A stretch of 64,000 nucleotides of DNA, from positions 27,506 through 91,505 of the forward strand of contig JAEOSZ010000011.1 of NCBI GenBank assembly GCA_016840095.1. Reading direction: 5' to 3'. Position 1 is the first letter of the stretch, and each line of letters begins with the position of its first letter. This stretch comes from Candidatus Heimdallarchaeota archaeon. Lineage in GTDB: Archaea; Asgardarchaeota; Heimdallarchaeia; Heimdallarchaeales; Heimdallarchaeaceae. The translations under genes were made by a program, and so were the position numbers. Under the pieces are notes generated by a model. The model did not search any database. It was not told the origin of the DNA and saw nothing but the letters and a program-made list of their open reading frames with translations. Below are positions 55,649 through 63,553 of the stretch, piece by piece.

Positions 55649-55835
55649 CTTTATCTATTTAAAACTAGTACTGAGGAATATATATATCTTGCTCTTTACA
55701 GTTCTAAAAGTAGTAGTTTCGAGAAAAACAGAATATGCCACCTTCTTACAATACACCTTATGTTAAAGATGACTTTGTGAAAAAGGTGTGAAAAAAATAG
55801 TAAGACGACCTTGTAGTAAGGTTTTGCAGTTTTTA

Positions 55836-55893
55836 TCTCCAAAAATTTGTTCTAGATGGGTTTGTGGGTCATAAAATCACTAAATTTTGGAGA
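55836..55893. repeat. inverted repeat, arms TCTCCAAAAATTT / AAATTTTGGAGA
   Basis: Arms at 55836-55848 and 55882-55893 are complementary apart from one extra A, separated by 33 bases. It could fold as a stem in RNA from either strand. No gene assigned. Confidence 0.45.
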
Positions 55894-55914
55894 GTGGGAA
55901 AATAGTGAAAAAGT

Positions 55915-55934
55915 GTAAGACACAGAGGTCTTAC
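55915..55934 (-). terminator. hairpin after the M20 amidohydrolase gene
   Basis: GTAAGAC-ACAGAG-GTCTTAC: a perfect 7-bp stem with a 6-base loop, 10 bases beyond the stop of the amidohydrolase gene. On the minus strand it is followed by ACTTTTTCAC, giving a terminator-like hairpin plus T5. Confidence 0.45.
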
Positions 55935-55944
55935 CTTACTGTAC

Positions 55945-57132
55945 TTAAAGTTTGAATAGATTATAGAATGCTAAAATGGAATAAATTGCAGTTCCTTTCC
56001 ACAATATATCTTCATCAACATCGAATTTTGGATGATGATGGGGATGAATTATACCTTTTTCTTCATTATACAGACCCAAAGCAATGAAAGCTCCTTTTGT
56101 TTCATTAAGGTAGAAAGCAAAATCTTCTCCACCCATTGTAAGATCTACTTCCTGCACTTCGTCAAGAGTTTTTAGAATTTCAATAACATCATTAACGCTT
56201 TCATCATGGTTTATTGTTGGTGGATAGTAGATTCCTCCTATCTCAAACTCAACAGAACCTTCACATCTCCACGCACGACTATATCCCTCAACAATCTCTC
56301 GCATTCGAGTCATTATGTGGTTTCTTACGTCATTATTGAAGGTTCTAAATGTACCTTCTAACCTAGCAGAGGAAGGGATAATGTTATGAGCATCACTTCC
56401 TTCCAACATTGGAACTGAGATAACAGCTTTTTCTAAAGGATCAATTTCTCTGCTAACAATCTTTTGGATAGCATTATAGATGTCTACCATAACTGATGTT
56501 GGATCAAATGTTTGATGTGGTGCAGCTGCATGACCCCCTTTTCCCTTAATGTCTATGATAAATTGGTCAGAAGATGCAAGGAAAGGTCCTTTTCTAGTAG
56601 CTATGATTCCGCTTTCAATTTCTCTCCATACATGAATACCAAATATCTGGTCAATATCAACAATATGGCCTTCTTCTACAATTTTCTTTGCTCCTCCTCC
56701 ACCTTCTTCAGCTGGTTGAAAGATTAGTTTGATTTTTCCAGTGAGCTTATCTTTGTGTTTGAAAATAATATGAGCTGCACCAAGTAACATAGCAGTATGA
56801 GCATCATGTCCACAAGCATGCATTTTACCAGGTACTTGACTACAATAGGGTTTATCATTGTCTTCAGTAACATTAAGTGCATCGATGTCAGCTCTGAGTG
56901 CAATAACTCTTCCTTCTTTTCCAGAATCAAAAGAAGCTATAATACCTGTTCCTGCAGTTTTCTTGATTTCATAACCTATTTTTGTTAGTTCATCTTCGAG
57001 AAGAGCAGAGGTTTTGACTTCTTCATATCCAGTTTCTGGATTCATATGAAAATGTCTACGTTTTTCAATAACATATTGTTCTAAATCTTTAGATTCGTTA
57101 ATTAGAATTTGTTTGAATTCTTCAATATCCAT
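55945..57132 (-). CDS. M20-family amidohydrolase/carboxypeptidase
   Basis: 395 aa from the ATG at 57132, which matches family length; an upstream TTG-type start at 57186 adds a non-homologous N-terminus. Signatures: RRHFHMNPETGYEE, ALRADIDAL, GKMHACGHDAHTAMLLGAA (Cys-Gly-His-Asp metal ligands), FQPAEEGGGGAKKIVEEG (catalytic Glu), GIHVWREIESG and the late TMGGEDFAFY. M20D enzymes hydrolyse N-acyl amino acids or similar amides with Zn or Mn. Substrate unknown. Cytosolic. Confidence 0.93.
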   Translation of the reverse strand: MDIEEFKQILINESKDLEQYVIEKRRHFHMNPETGYEEVKTSALLEDELTKIGYEIKKTAGTGIIASFDSGKEGRVIALRADIDALNVTEDNDKPYCSQVPGKMHACGHDAHTAMLLGAAHIIFKHKDKLTGKIKLIFQPAEEGGGGAKKIVEEGHIVDIDQIFGIHVWREIESGIIATRKGPFLASSDQFIIDIKGKGGHAAAPHQTFDPTSVMVDIYNAIQKIVSREIDPLEKAVISVPMLEGSDAHNIIPSSARLEGTFRTFNNDVRNHIMTRMREIVEGYSRAWRCEGSVEFEIGGIYYPPTINHDESVNDVIEILKTLDEVQEVDLTMGGEDFAFYLNETKGAFIALGLYNEEKGIIHPHHHPKFDVDEDILWKGTAIYSILAFYNLFKL

Positions 57133-57414
57133 ACTAAGGAGGAATAGAATCGTTATTTCTACTTTTCTATTTGAAGATACTAACAACTTAATTTGATTCT
57201 GTTTTTTTGATAAATGCTATTTTGCAAAGATGTATATCTTCTGGTACTTGTTTAGATGGAGTTGCGTTGTTTGATCCAGATTTACATTATACTGTCCACT
57301 GTTCTATTGAAGCAATGAAATTAAGAAATTAGATAAAATCTAATTTTCTCTTTCTTATTTTTTTGTTAAAGGATAATTTTTAAGTGTATAGAATATTCTC
57401 GTTTTCTGAATACG

Positions 57415-59571
57415 ATGCCTGAATTACGTGGAGTAGTAAAAGGAATGGACTGCGCTAACTGTGTTGCTAAAGTAAAGAAGAACATAGAAGGCTTACCAGG
57501 CATCAAAGATGTTCAGCTAAATTTAGTTTCTACAAAAATCATTGTTGACTTCGAAGAAGAATCTTCAGAAAAAGCTATAATCAAAACAATAAAACGTTTA
57601 GGATATGGTTTTGATAGTGCTTATGAAAAAAGATCTTTTTTCAATATCAAACATAATAAAAATTTACTTTTCTTCTTTGTAGGATTAATCTTTCTGATTG
57701 TTGCCTTAAGCAATGAATATTTTGGATTACCTCATTTTGCATGGTATCTACCAATTGTAACAATTGGTGGAATTCCAATTTACTTGAAAGCATTCGCTTC
57801 TATAAGAAGTAAATCTCTCGATATCGACATACTGATGGTAATTGCTGTTATTGGAGCCATGAGTATTGGATATTGGGAAGAAGCTGCAGAGATAATTGTT
57901 CTATTCACTCTTGCAGAGCTCTTAGAAGCTTTTTCGATGGACAAAGCAAGACAATCGATTAGAGAATTAATGGATTTAACTCCTCCAACAGCTATTAGGT
58001 TGATAAAAGGTAAAAAGCATGAAGAGGTTCCATTAGAAGATTTGGTTGTAGGAGATAGAGTAAGTGTTAAACCAGGTAGTAGAATTCCAATAGATGGAAA
58101 AATTGATTGGGGAAAAACCAATGTTGATCAAAGTCCAATTACTGGAGAATCTATCCCCATAAACAAAAACGTTGGAGACCCAGTATACTCTGGTTCAATA
58201 AATTTGGATGGCTATATAATTCTTCGAGTTACTCGGATGCCTCAAGAAAGTACAGTAGCTAGAATTCGACAGCTCATCGAGGAAGCTGAACAACAGAAAT
58301 CAAAAAGAGAACAGTTTATCCAGAAATTTGCAAAATTCTATACACCTATTATGGTTAGTATAGCCCTATTTGTTTTCTTAATACCTGGAGTATTCATGAA
58401 CATTCCAGTCAATGTGGATATTCTAAGGGATTGGTTATATCAAAGCTTAGTGATTTTAGTGATTTCATGTCCATGTGCTTTAGTTCTTTCAACACCAATT
58501 ACAGTTGTCACAGCAATAACTCGAGCATCAAAAAGAGGAGTATTAATCAAGGGAGGTAAATATCTAGAAGCTATCTCTTCAATAGATTATTTAGCGATGG
58601 ATAAAACCGGCACTTTATCTACTGGGAAACTCAAAGCTTACAAAGTTGAAGCTTCAGAAGGATACTCTGAGAAGGATATAATTGAAATTGCATATGGTTT
58701 AGAATATCATTCGGAACACAAGATTGCAGAAGCTATAATTGAGTTAGGTCTTGAAAACCAAGCAAGATTGTTTGGTTACAAAGATGTAGAAATAATGCCA
58801 GGAATGGGAATTAAAGGTACTAGAAAAAAGGTAACCTATTATCTTGGAAATGAATCACTTGTAGAAGAAGTCATTGGGTTGGAATCCTATGAATTAGATT
58901 GTGAAGAAACAGAGAGCATTGTATCATATGTTGTTGCTGACAAAAAAATAATTGCACACATTCATATGTCAGACCAACTAAGAAGTGAAACTAAAGAATC
59001 AATTGATGCTTTAAAGAAACTTGGAATCAAAGATATCGTTATGCTTACTGGAGATAATGAAGCAGTTGCTTCAAAAATTGCAGAAGAGTTGGGAATTAAA
59101 TATAAGGCAGAACTTTTACCCGAAGACAAAATGCTTTTCATAAAGAAGCTCAAAGAAAAAGAACAAGCAGTTGTGATGGTTGGAGATGGAATTAATGATT
59201 CTCCAGCATTAGCATTAGCAGATGTAGGGATTGCAATGGGAGCAGCTGGTACATCTATTGCCATCGAAACCTCTGATATTGTTCTTTCTTCTGATAATCT
59301 ATTCAGTCTCCCCTATTTGTTTAAGCTAAGTAAGCAGACAAAAAGAACTATTCAAATTAACATTTTTCTGTCGTTGTTTATTAAATTCTCTTTCTTCATC
59401 CTTGTATTCGTCAGTGCTGCAACTAATGTTCTTGGATCCTTCTTAGGTGATAATCTTCTATGGTTGGCTGTTCTCATTGGAGATATGGGTGCATCACTTC
59501 TAGTTATTTTGAATGCTATGAGAGTTGGAAGAAAAAGATACTTTTCAGGAGATAAGTTGCCAAAGAAATAG
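57415..59571 (+). CDS. P1B-type heavy-metal ATPase (Zn/Cd/Pb type)
   Basis: 718 aa. N-terminal metal-binding HMA domain with GMDCANC (C13, C16); membrane helices; TGES in the actuator domain; SCPCALVLSTP with the CPC metal site near residue 352; phosphorylation site DKTGTL near 396; GDGINDSPALALADVGIAMG hinge. The last membrane helix has LIGDMGASLLVILNAMR, the Asp pattern of ZntA/CadA pumps and not of CopA. Exports divalent soft metals and protects against excess. No metal-responsive regulator gene is adjacent. Ends 40 bases before the next start. Confidence 0.93.
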   Translation: MPELRGVVKGMDCANCVAKVKKNIEGLPGIKDVQLNLVSTKIIVDFEEESSEKAIIKTIKRLGYGFDSAYEKRSFFNIKHNKNLLFFFVGLIFLIVALSNEYFGLPHFAWYLPIVTIGGIPIYLKAFASIRSKSLDIDILMVIAVIGAMSIGYWEEAAEIIVLFTLAELLEAFSMDKARQSIRELMDLTPPTAIRLIKGKKHEEVPLEDLVVGDRVSVKPGSRIPIDGKIDWGKTNVDQSPITGESIPINKNVGDPVYSGSINLDGYIILRVTRMPQESTVARIRQLIEEAEQQKSKREQFIQKFAKFYTPIMVSIALFVFLIPGVFMNIPVNVDILRDWLYQSLVILVISCPCALVLSTPITVVTAITRASKRGVLIKGGKYLEAISSIDYLAMDKTGTLSTGKLKAYKVEASEGYSEKDIIEIAYGLEYHSEHKIAEAIIELGLENQARLFGYKDVEIMPGMGIKGTRKKVTYYLGNESLVEEVIGLESYELDCEETESIVSYVVADKKIIAHIHMSDQLRSETKESIDALKKLGIKDIVMLTGDNEAVASKIAEELGIKYKAELLPEDKMLFIKKLKEKEQAVVMVGDGINDSPALALADVGIAMGAAGTSIAIETSDIVLSSDNLFSLPYLFKLSKQTKRTIQINIFLSLFIKFSFFILVFVSAATNVLGSFLGDNLLWLAVLIGDMGASLLVILNAMRVGRKRYFSGDKLPKK

Positions 59572-59611
59572 TTTAATAAACATTTTTACAAAAGAAAAAT
59601 TGGTAAAGCTA

Positions 59612-61489
59612 ATGAGTAAGCCAGATAAGACACTTAACAAAGCAGTTGTTTACATTTTTATTGGTGTATTAATTATTTCATCAATATTTGCTGTAATGAT
59701 GTTTGGTCCCCGACCTGGCCCTCAAAGCAGTATTTTCAATACAACACTTAGATATTATACAAAGGGAACCCAACAGTTATACTATGGAGACTATGCAAAC
59801 TCTATGATACAAGATATAGGTGATTTAGGAATTGTTGTTACAGATTATTCTATGGAATATGCAATATTCTTAGATAATGTTATTGGATCTAAAGAATTTG
59901 ATATGGCAATTATTGAGCTTGAAGGACTCAATGCACCTCATCTAGAGCTATTGTTTAGAGAAGGTTCAAGTCTAAATGTTTTCAATTTTGCAGATAGTAT
60001 TGATGGTGGTTTAACAAACGAATTTATAGACAATATAACTCGAGAAATGGACTCCTATGAAAGGAAGAATCTTATTTACGACTTACAAGAGCATCTTATG
60101 GATAATGTAGTACCAATGATTCCACTTTTCACTCCAGCAAGAACCTTTGCATACTGGAATAATTTGGAAGGATTTACTAGTAAATGGGGAATATCTGATA
60201 GTTTGCCATATATGTCCTTTGATGGATTACACGATAATCAAGATTCAATCACAGAACTAAAGATCGGAATGGGTGGATGGTATGATCTAAATCCACTTAC
60301 TATGACTGAAGATGGTGAGAAGTTACTTGTTTCACTTATTATGGATAAACTAATTCATTTAGATGAAAAAGGGACTCCTACACACTATGGTTTGATAGAT
60401 AGCTGGGAATATGAAAATGATACTACTCTTCTGCTTCACGTGAGAAACGGTGTAAATTGGCAACCAGATGTAGAAGGAATTTTTCCTAGCGAACAAGTTA
60501 CGATAGATGATGTTATGTTCTCCTTAGATATGATTACAAGCCCGTATGCGAATCTGAATAACGAGATCTTTAAATGGATAGATTCTTATGAAGATCACAA
60601 TAGCACAACTATAGCTGTTTACATAGATTCAGATCCCGCTACTCCAGAGAAGGAACCTTATGCATTCGCACTTGAAGATTTGTCAATTTATCCTTTTCCT
60701 GAGTATTATCTGAATGTTGAAAGCACTATACAAGAAATTGTTAATTCTGCAAGATGGACAAAGTTTAGACAAAATCCATTTGGAACAGGTAAATATACTT
60801 TTAATGCAACAGATAGTCAGGTTGATCTTACTGCATCTTTGAAAAGATTCAACAATTGGCATGGTGTAGGTGTTGATCCAATTAAAATCCCAAATCTAGT
60901 TTTTGAAACAATAGAAGTTCAAACTTATCCTGAATCCTATGCTATGAATCTGGAATTACAAGAAGGAAGTAGAATAGATATAGCTGATTTTGGAAAAAAT
61001 CCAGCGATGGTTTTATCTATTCCTGAAGACAATTTTAATGTAGAATTCAAAGTAGAGAATTCTTTAGTTTTTGTGGCTTTTAATTTGGATAATGATATTT
61101 TTGGGGGAGCAAATAATTATGTCACAACAAGCGAACCTGGAGTTTCGAAAGCACTCGCAATTCGAAAAGCATTATCATATATGATACAAAAAACACTCAT
61201 GAATGATGCATTCCATGAGGGATTGTTTAATATTACAGATACTCCGATTTCGAGATATTTCACTGATTATTATTATCAAAGTGTTACAATATATCCATAC
61301 AGTGTTTCAGAAGCAATTAATTATCTTAATATAGCAGGATTCAATATCTCAACTGAAACAAATGGAACTACTGAAGAGTCTAGTTTTGAAATAGTTAGCT
61401 CATTATTATCTCTAGGACTCTTCACTACAATTATGATTACATTAAGAAAAAGAAAAACGAAAGGTGAATTAAATGAACCGTGTAAATGA
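59612..61489 (+). CDS. solute-binding protein family 5-like, apparently circularly permuted
   Basis: 625 aa from the ATG at 59612; an in-frame TTG at 59525 overlaps the ATPase gene. Order of parts: membrane anchor about 15-35; residues 45-200 match what is normally the C-terminal part of SBP_bac_5 proteins (IQDIGDLGIVV, FDMAIIELEG, then YERKNLIYDLQEHLMDNVVPMIPLF and YWNNLEGF); residues 214-580 match the normal N-terminal and middle parts (ELKIGMGGWYDLNPLTM, PSEQVTIDDVMFSLDMI, NPFGTGKYTF, LAIRKALSYMI, AINYLNIAGF). A C-terminal helix with RKRK tail follows. Binds oligopeptides or metal chelates by family. No permease adjacent. Confidence 0.8.
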   Translation: MSKPDKTLNKAVVYIFIGVLIISSIFAVMMFGPRPGPQSSIFNTTLRYYTKGTQQLYYGDYANSMIQDIGDLGIVVTDYSMEYAIFLDNVIGSKEFDMAIIELEGLNAPHLELLFREGSSLNVFNFADSIDGGLTNEFIDNITREMDSYERKNLIYDLQEHLMDNVVPMIPLFTPARTFAYWNNLEGFTSKWGISDSLPYMSFDGLHDNQDSITELKIGMGGWYDLNPLTMTEDGEKLLVSLIMDKLIHLDEKGTPTHYGLIDSWEYENDTTLLLHVRNGVNWQPDVEGIFPSEQVTIDDVMFSLDMITSPYANLNNEIFKWIDSYEDHNSTTIAVYIDSDPATPEKEPYAFALEDLSIYPFPEYYLNVESTIQEIVNSARWTKFRQNPFGTGKYTFNATDSQVDLTASLKRFNNWHGVGVDPIKIPNLVFETIEVQTYPESYAMNLELQEGSRIDIADFGKNPAMVLSIPEDNFNVEFKVENSLVFVAFNLDNDIFGGANNYVTTSEPGVSKALAIRKALSYMIQKTLMNDAFHEGLFNITDTPISRYFTDYYYQSVTIYPYSVSEAINYLNIAGFNISTETNGTTEESSFEIVSSLLSLGLFTTIMITLRKRKTKGELNEPCK

Positions 61490-62192
61490 AATAAATAATC
61501 TAAATCTAAAAGGAAAACCTATTATTCAATCTTTTAGTGGAAGTGGAGCAATAGGAACAATATTATCTACATTCCTTGTTAAATCTTTGAAAATGGAGCA
61601 AGTGGCAGTGGTTCATGCTGAAGATTTACCTCCTGTAGCAATAGTAAAGGATGGGTTAATTGAACAACCAATAAGAATATTCCAAAATGATCAAATCGCA
61701 TTGATGTCATGTGAGGTTTCTATACCCTACAGTGCTGTACCAGATTTTATAGAAATGTTAGTTGATTTCTATATTCAAAATGAAGTATCTTATATCGTTC
61801 CTGTAGGAGGATTGCCATCTATAATGACACCTTACGAAGAAATAAACTGCTATGGAATAGCCAGCAATGAAGAAACACTGACTTTTCTTGAAGAGAAAGG
61901 AGTTACATTTCTAGAAGAAGGAGTGATTTATGGAACAGTAGTTCAAACCTTAGAGCTCTGTAACACTAAAGGTTTTGATGCAAATTTCGCATTATTGGTT
62001 GAGTGTGATCCTAACATAACAAGTTATGATTCAACTAAGGTACTGGTTCAGAATCTGGCTAAGATTTTTGAGTTTGAATTTGATGAAGAGGAATTCGATA
62101 ATGTCACAAATATAATTAAATCAAGAATCTTAGAAAGCACAAAAATATTCAGAGAAGACACAATGGATAAAACAAGAGAAAGCCATTTGTAA
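61473..62192 (+). CDS. PAC2-family protein (proteasome assembly chaperone-like)
   Basis: 239 aa, ATG 61473 after GGTGA, overlapping the previous gene by 17 bases. IIQSFSGSGAIGTILSTFLVKSL, VVHAEDLPP, IYFQ-type substrate loop replaced by IRIFQNDQIALMSCE, and YIVPVGGLPS match archaeal PAC2 proteins (COG1938/COG2047). The eukaryotic relatives (PAC1/PAC2 of Psmg type) help assemble the proteasome core; in archaea PbaB-like proteins have similar roles. Translationally coupled to the permuted binding protein without evident link. Confidence 0.88.
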   Translation: MNRVNEINNLNLKGKPIIQSFSGSGAIGTILSTFLVKSLKMEQVAVVHAEDLPPVAIVKDGLIEQPIRIFQNDQIALMSCEVSIPYSAVPDFIEMLVDFYIQNEVSYIVPVGGLPSIMTPYEEINCYGIASNEETLTFLEEKGVTFLEEGVIYGTVVQTLELCNTKGFDANFALLVECDPNITSYDSTKVLVQNLAKIFEFEFDEEEFDNVTNIIKSRILESTKIFREDTMDKTRESHL

Positions 62193-62296
62193 TAATTGAA
62201 ACTAAATTGTTGGTACTGTATTGCAATACTTCTAATGATTTGCTAGGTGAAAGTTGTTTTTTCACCAAAACTTTGAATTTGAAAAGAACGAAGATT

Positions 62297-62325
62297 TTTG
62301 TCGGAATAAAACGACTGCCGACAAA
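62297..62325. repeat. inverted repeat upstream of the RNA promoter
   Basis: TTTGTCGG (62297-62304) and CCGACAAA (62318-62325) are perfect 8-base complements 13 bases apart, ending eight bases before the BRE/TATA element. Position suits a regulator-binding site, and as RNA it could also be a terminator-like stem for the PAC2 gene. Confidence 0.5.
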
Positions 62326-62332
62326 TTACAAA

Positions 62333-62346
62333 AAAGTTTAAATATG
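62333..62346 (+). promoter_or_regulatory. strong BRE/TATA promoter of the structured RNA
   Basis: AAAGTTTAAATATG, with BRE-like purines and the near-consensus archaeal TATA TTTAAATA. It predicts a transcript start at about 62364-62370, just before the structured RNA begins. Confidence 0.7.
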
Positions 62347-62366
62347 TTCAAGGTGAATTTTTACAT

Positions 62367-62735
62367 GGTTAATGGCAGGCTAGGTTAGTGCCCAATTGGA
62401 AGGTCAAAAAGGGACTGCAAACTGAACAGGAAGAGATATCCGATGCTTCTTCCCTCTAAGGGAAACTCAGGGACAAGGTTGAACCCCTTTTTAGATGGTT
62501 TGAACCCCCATTTGGGCTTAGTTAAGACCTCCTAAGCCTGAAATCCCCCAGAACCAGCATGTATTTGCTGGCATCAAACTTCGGTTTGATAAAAAAGGAC
62601 CAGACATCTTCTGTCTGCCAGAAAGGTTCGGTCTTGATGGACCAGATCCTGGAACCCCCAACCAAACCCCCGAAGCGTCGAGTTAGAATTTCCTTCCTGT
62701 TCAGGCAGAAAACCCTTTAGGGTTAACCTTCATTT
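62367..62735 (+). ncRNA. unidentified structured RNA, about 370 nt
   Basis: No open frame fits; by my count 62401-62700 is about 47% G+C against roughly 30% just downstream. The ends of the RNA pair: AAAGGG 62408-62413 with 62713-62718, CTGC 62415-62418 with 62705-62708, CTGAACAGGAAG 62422-62433 with 62693-62704, and CGATGCTTC 62441-62449 with 62672-62680 (one G-U). Internal hairpins: 62450-62464, 62514-62539, 62554-62571, ATCAAAC-UUCG-GUUUGAU at 62573-62590 (UUCG tetraloop), 62601-62617. C-rich AACCCC stretches recur five times. A TATA promoter precedes and a T6 run at 62733-62738 follows. It lacks the SRP domain IV GGAA/GGAAGCAG core and RNase P conserved regions, so I leave it unnamed. Confidence 0.72.
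62668..62730 (+). repeat. direct repeat copy 1 (3' end of the structured RNA)
   Basis: 62668-62718 aligns without gaps to 63449-63499 with 48 of 51 bases identical; after a two-base gap TTAACCTT continues in both. The last 29 bases of the alignment (62690-62718) are identical. This copy supplies the 3' pairing strand of the RNA's long helix. Confidence 0.9.
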
Positions 62736-62784
62736 TTTCCTGAAGTTCGAAAGATAAATAAGTAATTCTTACTTAGTTTTCTAG

Positions 62785-63462
62785 ATGAAAGGAGCTCGAA
62801 AACAGATTACATCATGCTGTGTATTTGTATTTATTTTCCTTTCAAGTCACTTACTATTTACTCAAGCTGCACTTTCAGGTTACACTATCTTTTCAAGAAT
62901 ATCATTAATTAACCTCCCACCTACAATTATTTATCGTGAGAATTATCCCAATCAAACTTTATTCGAATTTGATGGTACTTTGGAGATAATCAATAATTAT
63001 ACTCAAACGTTATCTATTACTTCTTCAACGACTTGTTTAGTTTTTTATACAGGAATCTTGTCTTTCGAAAATGAAACCTTATCAGGTACTATACGGGGAC
63101 CTGAACTCTGTGGTAATGCTTTTACTACCCATTATTTTGATCCAGGGATTACTGAAGGATATGTTCGTTTTAAAATATCAGTAAATAATACTCTCAGTTC
63201 TCTTCCTGATGGAAATTTTACTATATGGACTATCTTTGATGATAGTTCTGGAGAACATAGTTACATTCATTATCCTTCAATTATTCAAGTAAATGGTTCA
63301 GATATCAATGTAGTACATACTGGAGCTAATGAAAACTTTACTTTTCCTATTGAAACTTCTTCAACTCCAACAAGTACGATTGTCTTTTCAATGTCTATTC
63401 CATGTTTCTTAGGGATTCTAGTAATTCTTCTAAGGAAGTACGTAAAAACCCCGAAGTGTTGA
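62785..63462 (+). CDS. small secreted membrane-anchored protein
   Basis: 225 aa. Signal peptide about 1-28 (CCVFVFIFLSSHLLF), an extracellular beta-rich domain with many Asn-x-Ser/Thr sites (NYTQTLSIT, FENETLSGT, VNNTLSS), and a C-terminal membrane helix near 205-220 followed by RKYVKTPKC. The last five codons and the stop lie inside repeat copy 2; in copy 1 the same frame reads CGT CGA where copy 2 has TGT TGA, so the stop is created by a base change in the repeat. Family unknown. Its location between the two repeat copies suggests insertion as a unit. Confidence 0.75.
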   Translation: MKGARKQITSCCVFVFIFLSSHLLFTQAALSGYTIFSRISLINLPPTIIYRENYPNQTLFEFDGTLEIINNYTQTLSITSSTTCLVFYTGILSFENETLSGTIRGPELCGNAFTTHYFDPGITEGYVRFKISVNNTLSSLPDGNFTIWTIFDDSSGEHSYIHYPSIIQVNGSDINVVHTGANENFTFPIETSSTPTSTIVFSMSIPCFLGILVILLRKYVKTPKC

Positions 63463-63509
63463 GTTAGAAGTTCCTTCCTGTTCAGGCAGAAAACCCTTTG
63501 TTTAACCTT
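63449..63509 (+). repeat. direct repeat copy 2 (duplicate of the RNA 3' end)
   Basis: Second copy of 62668-62730. Differences in the first 51 bases: C to T at 63457 and 63460, T to G at 63470. Both C-to-T changes still allow G-U pairing with the RNA's 5' strand (62441-62449), and the 12-base CTTCCTGTTCAG plus GCAG and CCCTTT are intact. Confidence 0.9.
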
Positions 63510-63519
63510 TTTTTCTTTT
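63508..63519 (+). terminator. T-run after repeat copy 2
   Basis: T7 followed by C and T4 directly after the duplicated segment, between the small surface-protein gene and the convergent GTPase gene. The first copy is also followed by a T-run (T6). Confidence 0.45.
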
Positions 63520-63553
63520 AACTATTCAAGCTTCAAAGTAAAAATAGTATGTT

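Larger units (their letters stand above)
55649..55944. other. intergenic region with two inverted repeats
   Basis: 296 bases with no coding frame of note. It holds a long-armed inverted repeat at 55836-55893 and the hairpin at 55915-55934 described separately, plus a partial echo of GTAAGAC near 55800. A TATATATAT stretch at 55679-55687 is a candidate promoter for the divergent 146-aa gene. Confidence 0.5.

Noticed and set aside
57208..57332. Possible 40-codon remnant (INAILQRCISSGTCLDGVALFDPD) resembling a roadblock start
   Set aside because: No ATG or GTG start, very short, and the likeness is too weak to call a pseudogene.
62470..62512. tRNA-like T-arm motifs on the minus strand (GGGGTTCAA, GGGGGTTCAAACC)
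   Set aside because: No acceptor stem, D-arm or anticodon arm can be built around them.
62367..62735. SRP (7S) RNA
   Set aside because: The long helix formed by both ends recalls SRP helix 5, but the near-invariant domain IV (GGAA internal loop with GGAAGCAGCC) is absent on either strand. Without a covariance-model search I leave it unnamed.
62367..62735. RNase P RNA
   Set aside because: GGAAGGTC at 62398-62405 and CAGAAAACCC at 62706-62715 loosely resemble conserved regions I and V, but the conserved helix P4 and region IV patterns do not fit.
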